NCBI RefSeq assembly: GCF_910596095.1
Contig: NC_056550.1
Coordinates: 9,957,001 to 10,021,000 of the forward strand
Source: Thunnus maccoyii
Lineage: Eukaryota; Chordata; Actinopteri; Scombriformes; Scombridae
Direction: 5' to 3'
Length of the DNA stretch: 64,000 nucleotides
A program made the translations under genes and the position numbers. The notes below the pieces were generated by a model. That model saw only the letters and a program-made list of their open reading frames with translations, made no database searches and had not been told where the DNA came from. Of this stretch, positions 13,171-24,802 are shown piece after piece. The first letter of the stretch is position 1. Every line of letters begins with the position of its first letter.

Positions 13171-16100
13171 GGCTTTAACTCCTTAACTTTTCCTTGACAA
13201 GGTGAGAGCCTAAACTGTAACTGTTTGAAAAGTTCATCAAATGTGGTTAAGAATAAATTTAAAAATAAATTTGAAATACCAAGCATTCCCAAAGTTGAAT
13301 GTGTGCCTGACTATTTAATATTTAAAGGGCGGGTGCATTTTTTTGTTTGTTTGTTTGTTGGGTTTTTTTTGAGGTTTTTATATCACTCTGTAGCTTCACA
13401 TTAGTGTTCCATATATGGAACACTAAAATCTGAAAAATTCAAATTTTAGTACGTATGTTTCAAAGTACGTATGTTCTAGCGCCAAAAATGCCTTCTAAAA
13501 ACTTTATCCCATGTGACCTGACGTAGGTTTCTGCATGATGACATTGCTACATATGCTAACAGACACACAGACAGAGCAGTCAAAGTTTAAAAACTTGCTC
13601 CGGATCAGAGAAGAATCCGGTGTGGCTCGCAGGTGTTATTCATCCTGAAGCTCCAGCTCTGCTCCCGGCTCACTCCTCCAGAGCTCCGGGCACTCAGCAG
13701 CCGTTTGTCCCTCCACTCCGTCCAGCGCATTTATAAACATCTCACACACTCAGACTCAGCACTGTGACATCACTGGTAGTATATCTGGATAATTCTTCGT
13801 GCTCTAACTTACAGCGAGCAAGTATGTTAAGAAGACACTCTCAGCGAACTGTGTGTGTGTGTGACTCAGTCCTGGCACCAGAGGAAAGTAACTTGCCAGG
13901 CATTTGATTTTTATGGGCGGTATACGGTCAGTTTAACTAGTGACCGTGACCATCAGTGTGGATACTGCAATGAGATTCAATGTTTGATCTCACACAAGCT
14001 TTTTAAAAAGATTTCAGAAAAATAAATGAAGAAATGTGAATGCTTCTTCAAATACCAGACAAATATATACCGTGTTGAACATACAATAATTTAAGACTTT
14101 TAGGAGGACACCTACATGTTCTGTTTGTGTTTTCAACAGTGGCCGTCACCATGACAACCACGACACATTCCCCTGAAAGTCACATGGTCACTGGTTAAAC
14201 CAAAATACCGGCCCGCATGCTAACCTAGCCAACCAAGCTAGCCGCTTTAACTTCCTGCTTTAACTTCCCGCTCCAGCGTAACACACTGAAAAAAACTCTG
14301 AATGACAGTTACTGCCGTGAACTGAAGTTCAGGAGTTTCTTCTCTACTCCCTGTGAATTTTATTTTATTTTATTCCTGCGCCTCGTGGACCCTTTCACGT
14401 TGTTGGGGCCGGGGCTTGAGCCTCGGCATTGATGCTGATTTCTCCTGGGAGTGCCAAATTCCTGGATGGGTGGGTCTGGCCCCCCAGGGCCCACCTGTAA
14501 CGCTGGGCCTGGTGTGACTGCGGAAAAAAATGCAGATGAAGTCGTCCTTTAAACAGGATCTGTATTATGAAGTATGAATATTTCCACCTCACCAGTTTCA
14601 TGTGTCATAGCCTTTTAAAGGAATGGTTTTAAGGGTTAATCTGAAGATCATCAGCTGTGTTGAATGCCTGTGGTGATTTTTGTTACATTGAGTGCTTTAC
14701 AGTAGGCCTATGTTGCATTCAAATAGCCTAGGTTTGGGTGATATGGATAAAATCACAGTTATTTGTTGTCACAATATAGATAAACTTCATCTGGAAACAC
14801 TGCCTTCATATCATGCTTTCAAGCATTCCATTAAAAAAAAAATTCATGATGAATGTAACTGTTTTAAATAATCAAGTTTTATCTCATACATTTCTCAGAT
14901 CCTGTTTTGTTGCATTGGATGTGATTGTTGGAAAGTAATGTTTTTTGTAACTTTTTGGCAGCTTTTGTATGCTGCTATTTTAGCCAGTTCTCCCCTATAA
15001 AAGAGAGAATGTATCTCCAGAGACTTAAAGGTTAAATGAATTTAATATATATGGTAGTCTATAAATCACGATAAAGTGAATTTTCTGGATAATCAATTGT
15101 TAAAATATATACACATTTGTACGTTGGTGTTTTCAGCATTGGAAGTCAAGTACTGGGTTGGCATTCAGTGGTTAAAGTCGTGACAAGTGTGTTCTTACTA
15201 TTTTTACTGTGTAAACTTTCCTTGTCACGGACCTTCAAACACAGCTGCATCACACCACAGACTTTAATCTACAGATTTTGTCAAGGGTTTCAATCTGAAA
15301 ACCCATTTCAAACGTGAAATTTCCATTATTCTCAAACTGCTCGGCTGGTGATTGTTTATGTGAAATGATAGTTTAACATGTTACATGCTCCATTTTAAGA
15401 TTCATAGATAGCTCTATCTTGAGCAATGCAGTGTGTGAAACAGCAACATGCTATATACAGCTGACAGTAAACATGAGGAAAGATTCTCAATATTTGAAAA
15501 TGAAGTGTTCATTTCCAAAAGGAGACATCCACCATGTGGGAAAGGAAAATAAAAGCCAGACATCCTTCTCTTACAGTCTGTGTACTGGCACTGAAAGCAC
15601 AGTTGCTGAGCTCTGACTCATCTTAAGACTTTTGATTTCAAAGGGATTTTAGAGGATCATCATGTGCGATTGTTGGATGCATTTCATGCCACAAAGTTTT
15701 CCAAATAAGGTAACCCATCAATTATATGACTTCCTGCAGTCATTTGATCAGTGAATGTGATGCTTCACAGAGAGAGCTGTCAAACCTATTTAACCACCTG
15801 CATCTCTGAGTGTCATAAATGTGACTACACGTCCTTCAGATACATACTGTACGGCATTAAAAACAATACATATTAACAACTGATAGAAACACAGATACGC
15901 ACGGCTACAGGCTAGACTTACAAAGCACCACAGCATTGGGTCACAGTACTGTGGTGCACAGAAACAGTGCAACATCAGACACAATCTTTAATAGTTTAAA
16001 GGTGCCAGTATAATACAATTTTTCGTTAAAACAGACCTATTTTTTAATGAAAAATAACGTTACAGAATAGTTTGTATAGAGCATCAGAAAATGAGACTTA

Positions 16101-16250
16101 ATAATTACAACTTAAAAAAAAACTTTTGAACATTTTTATATGTTTAAGTATTTTATTTTCATTAATTGATGGTCCACCTGTTTTAAGGCCACCGAATCTC
16201 ATTTCAGGACAGTGACAACCATCATCCCAACTGGTCCTAGCTATGCGCAT
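13171..16250. other. Intergenic, PKC upstream flank
   Basis: No gene was recognised here. Notable contents are a 26-bp perfect palindrome at 13401-13426, a short GC-richer block at 13590-13760 with no open frame of note, and ordinary AT-rich DNA. The short open frames have no recognisable domain. Confidence 0.5.
13401..13426. promoter_or_regulatory. 26-bp perfect palindrome with central CArG box
   Basis: TTAGTGTTCCATA is followed directly by its exact reverse complement, with no spacer. The centre reads CCATATATGG, which fits CC(A/T)6GG, the serum response factor site. Just downstream are CTAAAAT...ATTTTAG inverted copies and a direct repeat of GTACGTATGTT. The site lies about 1.2 kb upstream of the PKC start codon. 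Binding is inferred. Confidence 0.6.
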
Positions 16251-16251
<1 letters not shown>

Positions 16252-16319
<68 letters not shown>

Positions 16320-16330
16320 AACACACACAC
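16252..16330. repeat. (CA)n microsatellite
   Basis: About 39 CA units with two CAAA interruptions near the right end. Confidence 0.95.
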
Positions 16331-17044
16331 TGTGGCAGCCGGCTGGCAGTGAATGACCTAGATGAGATTGATTTAGCTACAGGACAGATGACAGTGTGTG
16401 CAGTTCACCCTAGTCTCATCAATACAAGTTTTACTGTAGATTTAGCTACTAGTTAAAATCTCAATGTATAACCTTTCTGGTCCCCATTACCTTGCTTATT
16501 CATTCATACAAATGCTTACATACCTTCATTATTACATAATCGTTTGTCTTGATGGCCAGCACACTGAAAAATGATAAGAATGGCTTAATTTGCAATGGTA
16601 ACAGGCATCAAGAGACTCTGGTAGTGACGTAAGCATACCCTGCGAGTACCTGAATAGGCCTGTGTGTATGTATAGACTGTGACACAGTGACTCATCATTT
16701 TGCTCATAAGCCACTGATCTCTTTCAATTTCATCAATACACAGGATCTGATGTAACTATTCCCCTGGGCTACTGAACTAGGGCGAGTGTCTATGCAGGCA
16801 AGCCAGCCTGGATGTCCGATATGATATGGAGAGCAGGTATGTCACTGGTGTTATCATCACCAAAATCACATCTATCACTCTTAAAAATCTTTTTTTTCCC
16901 CCTCTTTCCCTCAATCTGTTGGAGTTACACCACTGGTTCCCATTTTTCTGTGGATAATTGTACTAAATTAGGCAACGTGCTGCCATTGAATTTGTGTGTC
17001 ATCACCAAAATCATGTTGAGTTGTTTAAAAAAAACATGACAAGA

Positions 17045-17600
17045 CTAAGAGTCTACAGCCAAGCTAGCGGCTCTGTGAAGCTGTGCATTACAAACTGAAT
17101 GCTAACATCCACATGCTAACATGCTCAGAGTGAAAATGGTAAGCTGCTGATGTTTAGCAGGTATAATGTTATCAGGTTCAACATCTTACCATCGTGTTTT
17201 AGCATGCTAGCATTTGCTAATTAGCACAAACACGGTAGTAGGCTGCAGCTGATGGCAATGTCATCAGTTTCGTTGATATTTGACCAAAGTATTGAACAAA
17301 TTCAAATTTTGATCTGATGATGGTGCTGGATAACAAATTCAGGGATCACCAAAGTTATTATGATTCATCCTCTGGGGAATATGTGTGCTAAATTTCAAAT
17401 TTGATGCCAATGCATCCAATAGGTGATGAGACAATTCACTCAAGTCCACAAATGTAAACCTTATGGTGGCATTAGAGGAAAAGTCGGGATCACTAAAGTC
17501 GATAGGATACATTGTCTGGGGACATGAATATATGAAAAAATATTTTTAAGTGTGGGCCTAAGTGGTGGACTGACTGACCAACAGACAGACCGACATCATT
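17045..17600 (+). repeat. Dispersed teleost repeat, copy 1 (GCTAACATGCTAAC family)
   Basis: The block shares an ordered series of phrases with 62290-62895 and, in part, 19985-20340: ATGCTAACATGCT, GTTTAGCAGGTATAATGTT, GCATGCTAGCATTTGCTAATTA, GATGATGGTGCTGGAT, GGGATCACCAAAGTTATTA, CATCCTCTGGGGAATATG, CAATGCATCCAATAGG, and a GACTGACCAACAGACAGACCG tail. It is an old interspersed repeat seen widely in perch-like fish; its transposon class is not evident from the sequence. It lies in the PKC-socs1 intergenic region. Confidence 0.75.
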
Positions 17601-17609
17601 CATCTATGT

Positions 17610-18859
17610 ATAACCGGTCAAATTTAGACTTCTTGCAGCCACTGAATTTGACTCAAATATGTTCACACAACCTTAAATATTTCAAACAAAAATTGTCCTG
17701 GATGTCAGTTAATAGACATTTTTCCTTTTATATTATGATGTAAAATGAACATAGTGTAGTGGGGATGTCTCTCTCTCCAGTTATCTATAACCAGTTTGTT
17801 TCTTTCAGTCATGTATTCTCTCTCAATGCTCCATCTTCTGCCTCTCTCTCTCTCTCTGTCTCTGAGAATCTTTCTTCTCCAATCTCTTGGTCCTTCCCTT
17901 TCTCATCTTTTTCTTCCACAGAGGGAGGGAGTTGTTATATAAACCTGTTGTTTCCATCGTCATTCACTGACAACAGAGCACAACATACTCTGACGCACAG
18001 ATACAGTTACAAAAATGCATGCACATACACACACACACACACACACACACGCTCATCTAGGTGCATTGAGTTTTAATCACTTGTCTTGACTCAGTAGTTT
18101 GTTTTTTTTGACTTTCATGTTATTCATAATGCTTTAGTCTCTGCATTATCTGGTTTGTGAAAATGTGCACTTGTGTCACACACACACACACACACACACA
18201 CACGCGTATGTTTAATGATACATAACCAAGTGGCAAACCCACACTTAGACACAACTACCTTACTTATGTAACTCAATTTTTGTATCTTACTTATGAATTA
18301 ACTAGTTCCTCTACTCCTCCTCTCACTCTCTCACTATGTGTTTCCTGTCTGTATCTGTCTCTCCCTCTGCCCTCCACGGTCTCTGTGACTGTAAGTGGTT
18401 AAATACAGCTCAAACATCATTGATCTGAAACCACAGAGTGCTCATTCTTCTGCTTTCACACTAAATTTGCATATCTGCACTTCTCCTTCTGTCTCTCTTT
18501 AGTTGCGTGTGTGAAGGCACAGCATGTTTGTGTGCATGGTTGCATGTTTTCTTCGTTGTGTTTCTGTTTCACACCTCAAGCAGCACGGGTAGCATGGACT
18601 CTTTACAGTGTGTGAAATGTGCAACTTTTACAGCAAAAAACACTGATATTAAAGACTTGGATCTGAAATTATAAAATTTTTGTAAACTGTAAATGTTAGA
18701 GACTGATTAATACATTTAAGGTGCATCACATATTATATGTATTACATATATTTTCACTCTGCTGATTAGAATTTTCATCTAACCTCTAATTAAAATACCG
18801 GATGGGATGGCATACAGTACAATTAAGGCATTTTTTTGGGTGTTTTTAAAATTAAAGGT
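17610..18859. other. Intergenic, simple-repeat rich
   Basis: No gene was seen. It holds CA microsatellites at 18026-18050 and 18175-18204 and a CT-rich stretch at 17835-17860. Confidence 0.5.
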
Positions 18860-18864
18860 CATGA

Positions 18865-19420
18865 TGTTAGGGTGGGTGAGTGGAGCAGGTGGACCCAAAT
18901 GCAGAGACGGTAGGCAGGGACAATCCGATGCAGATATTTTTTAATGAAAAAGCAAAAAGTCATCGGGACAAACCAGAACGCAGAAGACACAAGAACATCG
19001 AACAAAAGCAGGACAGAAACAGACAACTCGACAAAGACCGAACTGAAAACTAGACTATAAATACACAGGAAGTGATTGCAAATGAAATACAGGTGAGGGA
19101 AACGAGACACAGGTGAGACACATGAAATAATCAAACACAGGAAGTAAAGTGACCAGACACAAGGAGGAAATATTACAAAATAAAACAGGAACTAAAGTAA
19201 ACAAACAGGTGACACGAAAAACACAGGAGGAACACACGAGGGAACAGAGAAAACCAAAACCAGGAAACAAATGCAACACAAATGAAAGAGCCCCTAAAAA
19301 AGTCCAACTAAAAACAGAAAAAGTCTGAGGGCATCAGAAGGATAACAAAAACCAAGGAAGTCAAAAGAACAAAAACACAAAGAGTCCAAGAAACAGAAAA
19401 AGTCCTGGTAGGACGTGACA
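18865..19420. mobile_element. Solo LTR, 556 bp, with 5-bp target duplication
   Basis: The block starts TGTTAGGG and ends ACGTGACA, giving the TG...CA termini of a retroviral-type LTR. It is flanked on both sides by the identical pentamer CATGA (18860-18864 and 19421-19425). There is no internal gag/pol region and no second LTR nearby, so it is a solo LTR left by recombination. It contains TATAAATA at about 19056-19063, and the plus strand is A/C/G-rich and T-poor. Similar TGTCACG...-ended sequences are common in fish genomes, which I recall as Ty3/Gypsy-like LTRs; on that view the element reads on the minus strand. Class and orientation are inferred; the ends are seen directly. Confidence 0.8.
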
Positions 19421-19984
19421 CATGACAAGGGCTTAAAATTTATATTGCAGCATGCAGCTAAATTTCAAGGTCATATATGACTCATCTGTGGTTTCAAAGT
19501 CAGTGTAGTAATTTGGTAAATTATGGCTCACAAGAATCACAGCTACGGTTCTTTACAACACTCTAGTGTGAGATGTATTGGTATGAGTGATGGCTTCATT
19601 ACTAATGAGGTCAAGGAAACTGCCAGAAATCTTGTTTACTCCCTCTGAGCAGCACAAACAGGTCAGTTCCGGATATGCACACAAGACTAAAATCTCACTC
19701 TGTTCCACTGTTTCGTTTCAGACAAGGCACAACATAAGGGCTGGTCACACACCAGCAGACACACATGCATACACACCCAAACATGCACACACATGCACAC
19801 ACCAAACATAAGCGGTATAAGCACAGGCTTTGTATATTTCAAGTTAAACCACTTCAGCATGCAGAAACATTTAATAACAGTGAAACACCATTATTCTTTG
19901 ATAGACAGTGTTAATGCTGGATTGCCTAATATGCTAAGAAACCTTTGGACTTTTTTTTTAACAAAATTAGTTTAAGAGTGTGAG

Positions 19985-20345
19985 ATTACACTGCACATTA
20001 TCAAGTTTAGCATGTTAGAATCTGCTAAAAGGCACTAAACTTAGGGCTTAAGTGCAGCTGAGCCTGATAGAAAAGTGACTAGTTTTGCAGATATTTGGTT
20101 ATTAACCACAGTAATTGGCCAAATCTGAGTTTTGATATTTGGAAAGGTTAGGGGATCACATTGCAATCCATTGAATAGTTGTCAAGATAATTCACCTAAA
20201 ACCATAATATGAACCTCATTGTGGTACTAGAGAAAAGGTCTGAGGATCACCAAAGCCAATAGGATACATCCTCTGGGCACTATGGATATCTGAACCAAAT
20301 TTCATGGCAATCCATCAGAAAAACTACATTCGAAATAAAAAGATC
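19985..20345 (+). repeat. Dispersed teleost repeat, copy 2 (partial)
   Basis: Shares ordered segments with copies 1 and 3: GTGCAGCTGAGCCTGATAG, AGTTTTGCAGATATTTGGTT, GGGGATCACATTGCAATCCA, GAGGATCACCAAAGCCAATA and ATTTCATGGCAATCCATCAG. The left end and an internal segment are missing. Confidence 0.7.
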
Positions 20346-20898
20346 TGTGAAGTTGACTATTACAAAATAACTATTGTCAATTTAAGTAAAGCACATTTGG
20401 CTTGTTGTCTAAATCATGAGTCATTATAAGGCCTTTGCTTACATGACAATTGTCTTTATGATCTGATTTTAATATTGACTGATGAATTTCAGGTGGACAT
20501 ATTGTGTTTTAAAATGAACCCTTCAAATGTTGATATTTCTAAAGACAATCTACAAACAACAGATGTGTAGGTCACTATACAGATTTATTTGAGATATTTT
20601 AGATTCTCCATTTAAAGAAATCCCACCTAAAAATCATCTTGTCTGGCTTTACAGCAGCCTACAATATATATCAACTGTCAAAATGGCCAACAAAATAGTC
20701 ATCCATAGCTCGATGCAGTTCATCTTCAAACTTTCCCAAGGATCTTGTTTGCTCCTTTGGAATCCCCTGTTTTATAGCAGGTAGCAGTTGCCATTACAAC
20801 TGAAACTTAAAGTATCTAGTGCTCAGGCAGTTAGTATCTAACACTCACTAAAAGTATCAAGCACTCATTACCGAAACGTGGATAGAAAGAGAAAACCC

Positions 20899-20991
20899 AT
20901 GGCCAGCGGTGCAAAAAAGAAAACAGCTTTGCTGGCTGACGCCTTAAAGTGTGCTAAGATAACAGATTTATTTAAGCAGTCTGCAGGATAG
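20899..20991 (+). pseudogene. Possible N-terminal fragment of a hAT/ZMYM-like transposase
   Basis: A 30-codon open frame beginning MASGAKKKTALLADALK and ending KITDLFKQSAG before a TAG has the look of the N-terminus of a transposon-encoded or ZMYM-type protein, but nothing recognisable follows. It lies in a gene-free stretch next to other transposon remnants. Homology is a guess from composition and motif feel, not an alignment. Confidence 0.25.
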
Positions 20992-21717
20992 TGGTAAAGA
21001 TGCAGAAACATCAGAAGAGTGAGCAGGGAGCAGGTGCTTTGTTATGTTTACATGTGCTGTGAATTAAAGCTAAATGAACTGACTAAAGAACAAAATGTTT
21101 TGTTAACCTTGGGGTTTCAATGCTAGAGTCCCACTGCATGTTTGACCATTTTCGAAGGTTTAACTAGTCAGACTTAGTGCACAAACATTTGGAGAAGTTT
21201 ACGCTAAATTTCTCTAAAATGTTTTATAAAATAGTCATCAGCTTCGACGTAAATGGGTAAAATAAATATGTAAATTTGGTCATTTTCTTCTAAGCTACTC
21301 TATTCTTTCGCATTATGGCCAATAAGGTATATGATATTTGATAGCCAGCCCAGCAATAAAAATGATTTGTGAACAGAAAAAAACAGGTAAACATGACTCT
21401 GAACAAGAAAGGGAATGGATGGAGGCGGAGGGAACCAGCACAGAACCAATTAGAGGAGCGTGCACAATTGAATGTTACTGTGTGACTGTGAAGTAAATTA
21501 GAGTACAGTATATCATTCATAAAATCAGGTATGACGACGGGCCAGTGCTACTGAACAATAGAGTTTAAAAGTAATTGAAGTATAGATATATTTGCGCTTG
21601 ACAGCAAATTCCCGGGCTGCTTTTTGTTGCCAGTCCGCCCCTGTTCTCTGGGAAAAAGTGCACCGCTAATGTCAGTTAGCAGGCTGGTAGCTAATTAGCT
21701 GCTTAGCTGTAGCACAT

Positions 21718-21929
21718 TAAACAGCATGGAAATGTACCTGCAAATGTCACTGTGGTCCAGTTAGTCACTGGTTTGGTCTTTGCTCTTCAAAATCCCTGTT
21801 AGCGACACACTGTCTGTCCATGACTTGTAGCTACAGCAGTTTGTTTACTTTGTCTCTGCTCTGTACAGTGTAACACCGGTAGCCTGCCGGCTAATGTTAA
21901 GAAGCTAAATCAAACAAACATTGGCTCCG
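21718..21929. repeat. Left copy of a 212-bp direct repeat
   Basis: From TAAACAGCATGGAAATG to TTGGCTCCG this block matches 23402-23616 in the same orientation at about nine bases in ten, including the stretch TTAGCGACACACTGTCTGTC. The pair brackets the Tc1-like ORF. The ends are not TG...CA, so it is not a classical LTR pair. Confidence 0.9.
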
Positions 21930-22235
21930 ACACACAAGATTGTTCCAGCACAGTACATCTACTCACATTTCAACGAAAACAAAAATAGAAAGGCGTCAGA
22001 AAAAAACAGAACAGTAATCAATACAATATATAGCTGTAAATTCATGGAAACAAAAATAAATATATTACAATTACAGTACAATGGTAAATAGTATTGTAAG
22101 GGATTGTAAGGGATGGGATGGATGGTTTATGGAACCTGCCCTCTGTTAGGGTCTGGCCACATCAATTCATCCATATCACAAGCCATGTCATCCCTGGCTA
22201 GGCAACAGGGAAAATATCACCTTGCGAGCTTAACT

Positions 22236-22236
22236 C

Positions 22237-22286
<50 letters not shown>
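22236..22286. repeat. (TAAC)n tetranucleotide microsatellite
   Basis: About 12 uninterrupted AACT/TAAC units between the two direct repeats. Confidence 0.95.
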
Positions 22287-22428
22287 GATTTCTGAGTTTA
22301 ACTCTGTTCCTCTCAAATGTAACCCTGTACAGCTGCTTCATTGTAAGTTTGTGTTCACATAAGATGCAGCAGAGTGTTGATATACTGACACAGTTGATAT
22401 TATGGAATGTTATGTGATCTGCGATGAT

Positions 22429-23036
22429 TTACTCTTTTAGTTGTTGTAGGCGGATGGTGTAGTTTGCCAACACTATATTGACAATGGCCAGTTCCTGTTC
22501 ATGGGTGAACAGACGTTGTCTTCCACCCTCAGGAGGTCGTCTGGCAATTCTGTAGAAAATGCAAGAACATAATGTCATTGGTTAGGTTTTTTTTTACATA
22601 CTGTGCTGTCATACTGTACACAGTAACATCATAACTATATTACATGTACTTCACAGCACTATGCCTATTTTTTGTTCACTGAGGAACATAGACCTAATAT
22701 TGTAGAACTACATTGTATTGTACTGTGATGCAGATTGATGTGCAACAATTACATAGGTACAGTCTAGTGTAGAAAGTTGAAGACATACCTGTTCTTCAGT
22801 CTAAATGTCCATATTATGGATGCTACCATGTAGTGACTCAGGTTGGGCTGGACTCTCTGCCCAGCCTCCCTCATTGTCAGGCCATTATTTATGACATGGT
22901 CCACCAAAGTGGCCCTGATGTCATCGGAAATATGTGTCCGTATATTGCCTGGTCCACTTCTTTGATCTTGTCCTCGTCCTCCTCCTACTCCTCTCTCTCT
23001 TCCTCTTCCTCTTCCTCTCGGTCTCACTGCCTCCAT
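22429..23036 (-). pseudogene. Tc1/IS630-like transposase N-terminal region, two exons, catalytic domain absent
   Basis: Exon 1 (22789-23036) starts with a basic RG-rich leader, then a helix-turn-helix segment: HISDDIRATLVDHVINNGLT, MREAGQRVQPNLS, YMVASIIWTFRLKNR. It ends at an AG/GTATGT donor. Exon 2 (22429-22549) follows a TTTTCTACAG acceptor and restores the frame: RIARRPPEGGRQRLFTHEQE, LAIVNIVLANYTIRLQQL, then TAA. The joined frame is 122 codons with no internal stop. These blocks match the N-terminal DNA-binding half of a Tc1-like transposase family common in fish, whose full proteins continue into a DDE domain of about 200 further residues. That domain is missing here. It is most likely a decayed element; an HTH-only product cannot be excluded. 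Confidence 0.7.
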
Positions 23037-23401
23037 GTTTGCAAAGTTCTCACAAAAGAGGTGAGCTTATCTGAGGTCTATTTGTAGTGCCAAAGCTCAG
23101 ACTGATTGGTGTTCAATTAGTGTATAAGTGTTTTCGTGTGTGTGGGTGTTGACAGTTTCAGATGTTTTGCATTTTGAGTGGAAGTTTTATTCCCAATGAT
23201 TGCAAGAGATTTCATTCCTGAACAAAGTGTCTTATGTAAGAAATTGTGTAGTGTTTTTCAAGAAGTGTGTTGCAAAATTGCAAACAAAGTGCAAAGCAGC
23301 AAATGTATTTGTACTTTTGGTGCCTTCGTTTTTTGGTTACAAAAGTTTTTGGTTTTGATGCCAATTGCATTCACTTTCAGTGTGTATGCAATTGGCAGCA
23401 G

Positions 23402-23616
23402 TAAACAGCATGTAAATGTACCTGCAAATGTCACTTTGGTCCAGTTAGTTGCTGGTTTGTGCTTTGCTCTTCAAAATCTCTGTTAGCGACACACTGTCTG
23501 TCCATGACTTGTAGCTACAGCTACAGTTTGTTTACTTTGTCTCTGTTCTGTACAATGTAACACCAGCAGCCTGCCAGCTAATTTTAAAAAGCTCAATGAA
23601 ACAAACCTTGGCTCCG
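23402..23616. repeat. Right copy of the direct repeat
   Basis: Matches 21718-21929, with one small CTACAG duplication and about 18 scattered substitutions. Confidence 0.9.
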
Positions 23617-24746
23617 TTACCCCCCACCCCCACCCCAATTTGTAAGGAACAAAGATGAAATGATGAGACTGTCAACAGACAAGTTTAAAATGCATGTGAA
23701 GTATGTAATTCTAGATGCAAAATAAAATAAAACAACAATTGTCAGGCTGTTTGTAAATGTGTGTGCACCCTGATGTATCAGCACAAGTGTACTGACAAAC
23801 CTGGTGAGGCTAGAAGCACACAAGTCAGTGTTTTGCTGGAGGACATCTGACCTTTATTATTGTATTTTTCTGCACGTTTTCCCTTTTTCTCCCACATTAG
23901 AACAGCTAATTCCTCTCACACTGCGGTTCTTGCTGCTGTTTACTCCCACTGTTGGCCTGGGGAGAGTGTAAACAACATTTCTTCTCTGATGCACATGGAC
24001 TAGCGCCAGCTACTTTGTTTTTACCTGTCCAGGAGTAGCTTCACATGGAGAAAACTTAGAATTTCACACTATCTCCCCACACCCAGCCACCAGGTATCCC
24101 AACCAATCTATAGGAGTTACGAGTGCCATGACAAGGGCAATCCCTCACTGGCTTCTCAGCTGTTATCACTGCTAAGGTGGGCCAAGGACAAGGAAGAAGA
24201 GACTACAAATGGATCTAAATCATTTTACTGGTTGATGGAACTGCTTACATTTATCTAACACCAGAAAAACTGAATTGACCAGGTGGCATAGGTTAACAAG
24301 CATTTACACACATGTTCCACTGGTAATATTCACTGGTGGGAAGTTGGTGAGGGATCATGCAGTTGTTGCTGCACTAGTGAAACTTCTGTTGAGAGGAGGT
24401 AGGTTTGGATGGAAGGCATAAGCCTTTGCATATGTCCCTGCCAAGATTTATTTGCATTTTAATGGCAAATTTTGAACATATATCTATCATGATATATCAA
24501 CCTATCTGCAAATAAATAACAAATCTAAGTTTTCCAGCAGTTTCACATTATTTACTTAAGACAGGTATTTCAGAGTATTCCATTGTGTCCTCTGCCCAAT
24601 CAATAATATCTCTGTATATATACTAACAATAATTGCTACACCGAAGAATCCTTGATACTCGAACATCAAATGAGTGATGAAGGAAAAAAAAAGGACTCAT
24701 TACACTGTGTACAGTACTGCTATAAATATGAAAGATTGGCTCTCCT

Positions 24747-24802
<56 letters not shown>

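Noticed and set aside
12486..13292. 268-residue open frame on the minus strand rich in Ser, Leu and Pro
   Set aside because: It is the translation of the CT/GA tract; no domain, and every frame across such DNA stays open.
16098..16328. Cys/Val repeat frame over the CA microsatellite
   Set aside because: Simple-repeat translation.
22236..22286. TAAC array considered as a CRISPR-like or telomeric array
   Set aside because: It is a plain tetranucleotide microsatellite with no spacers and no telomere motif.
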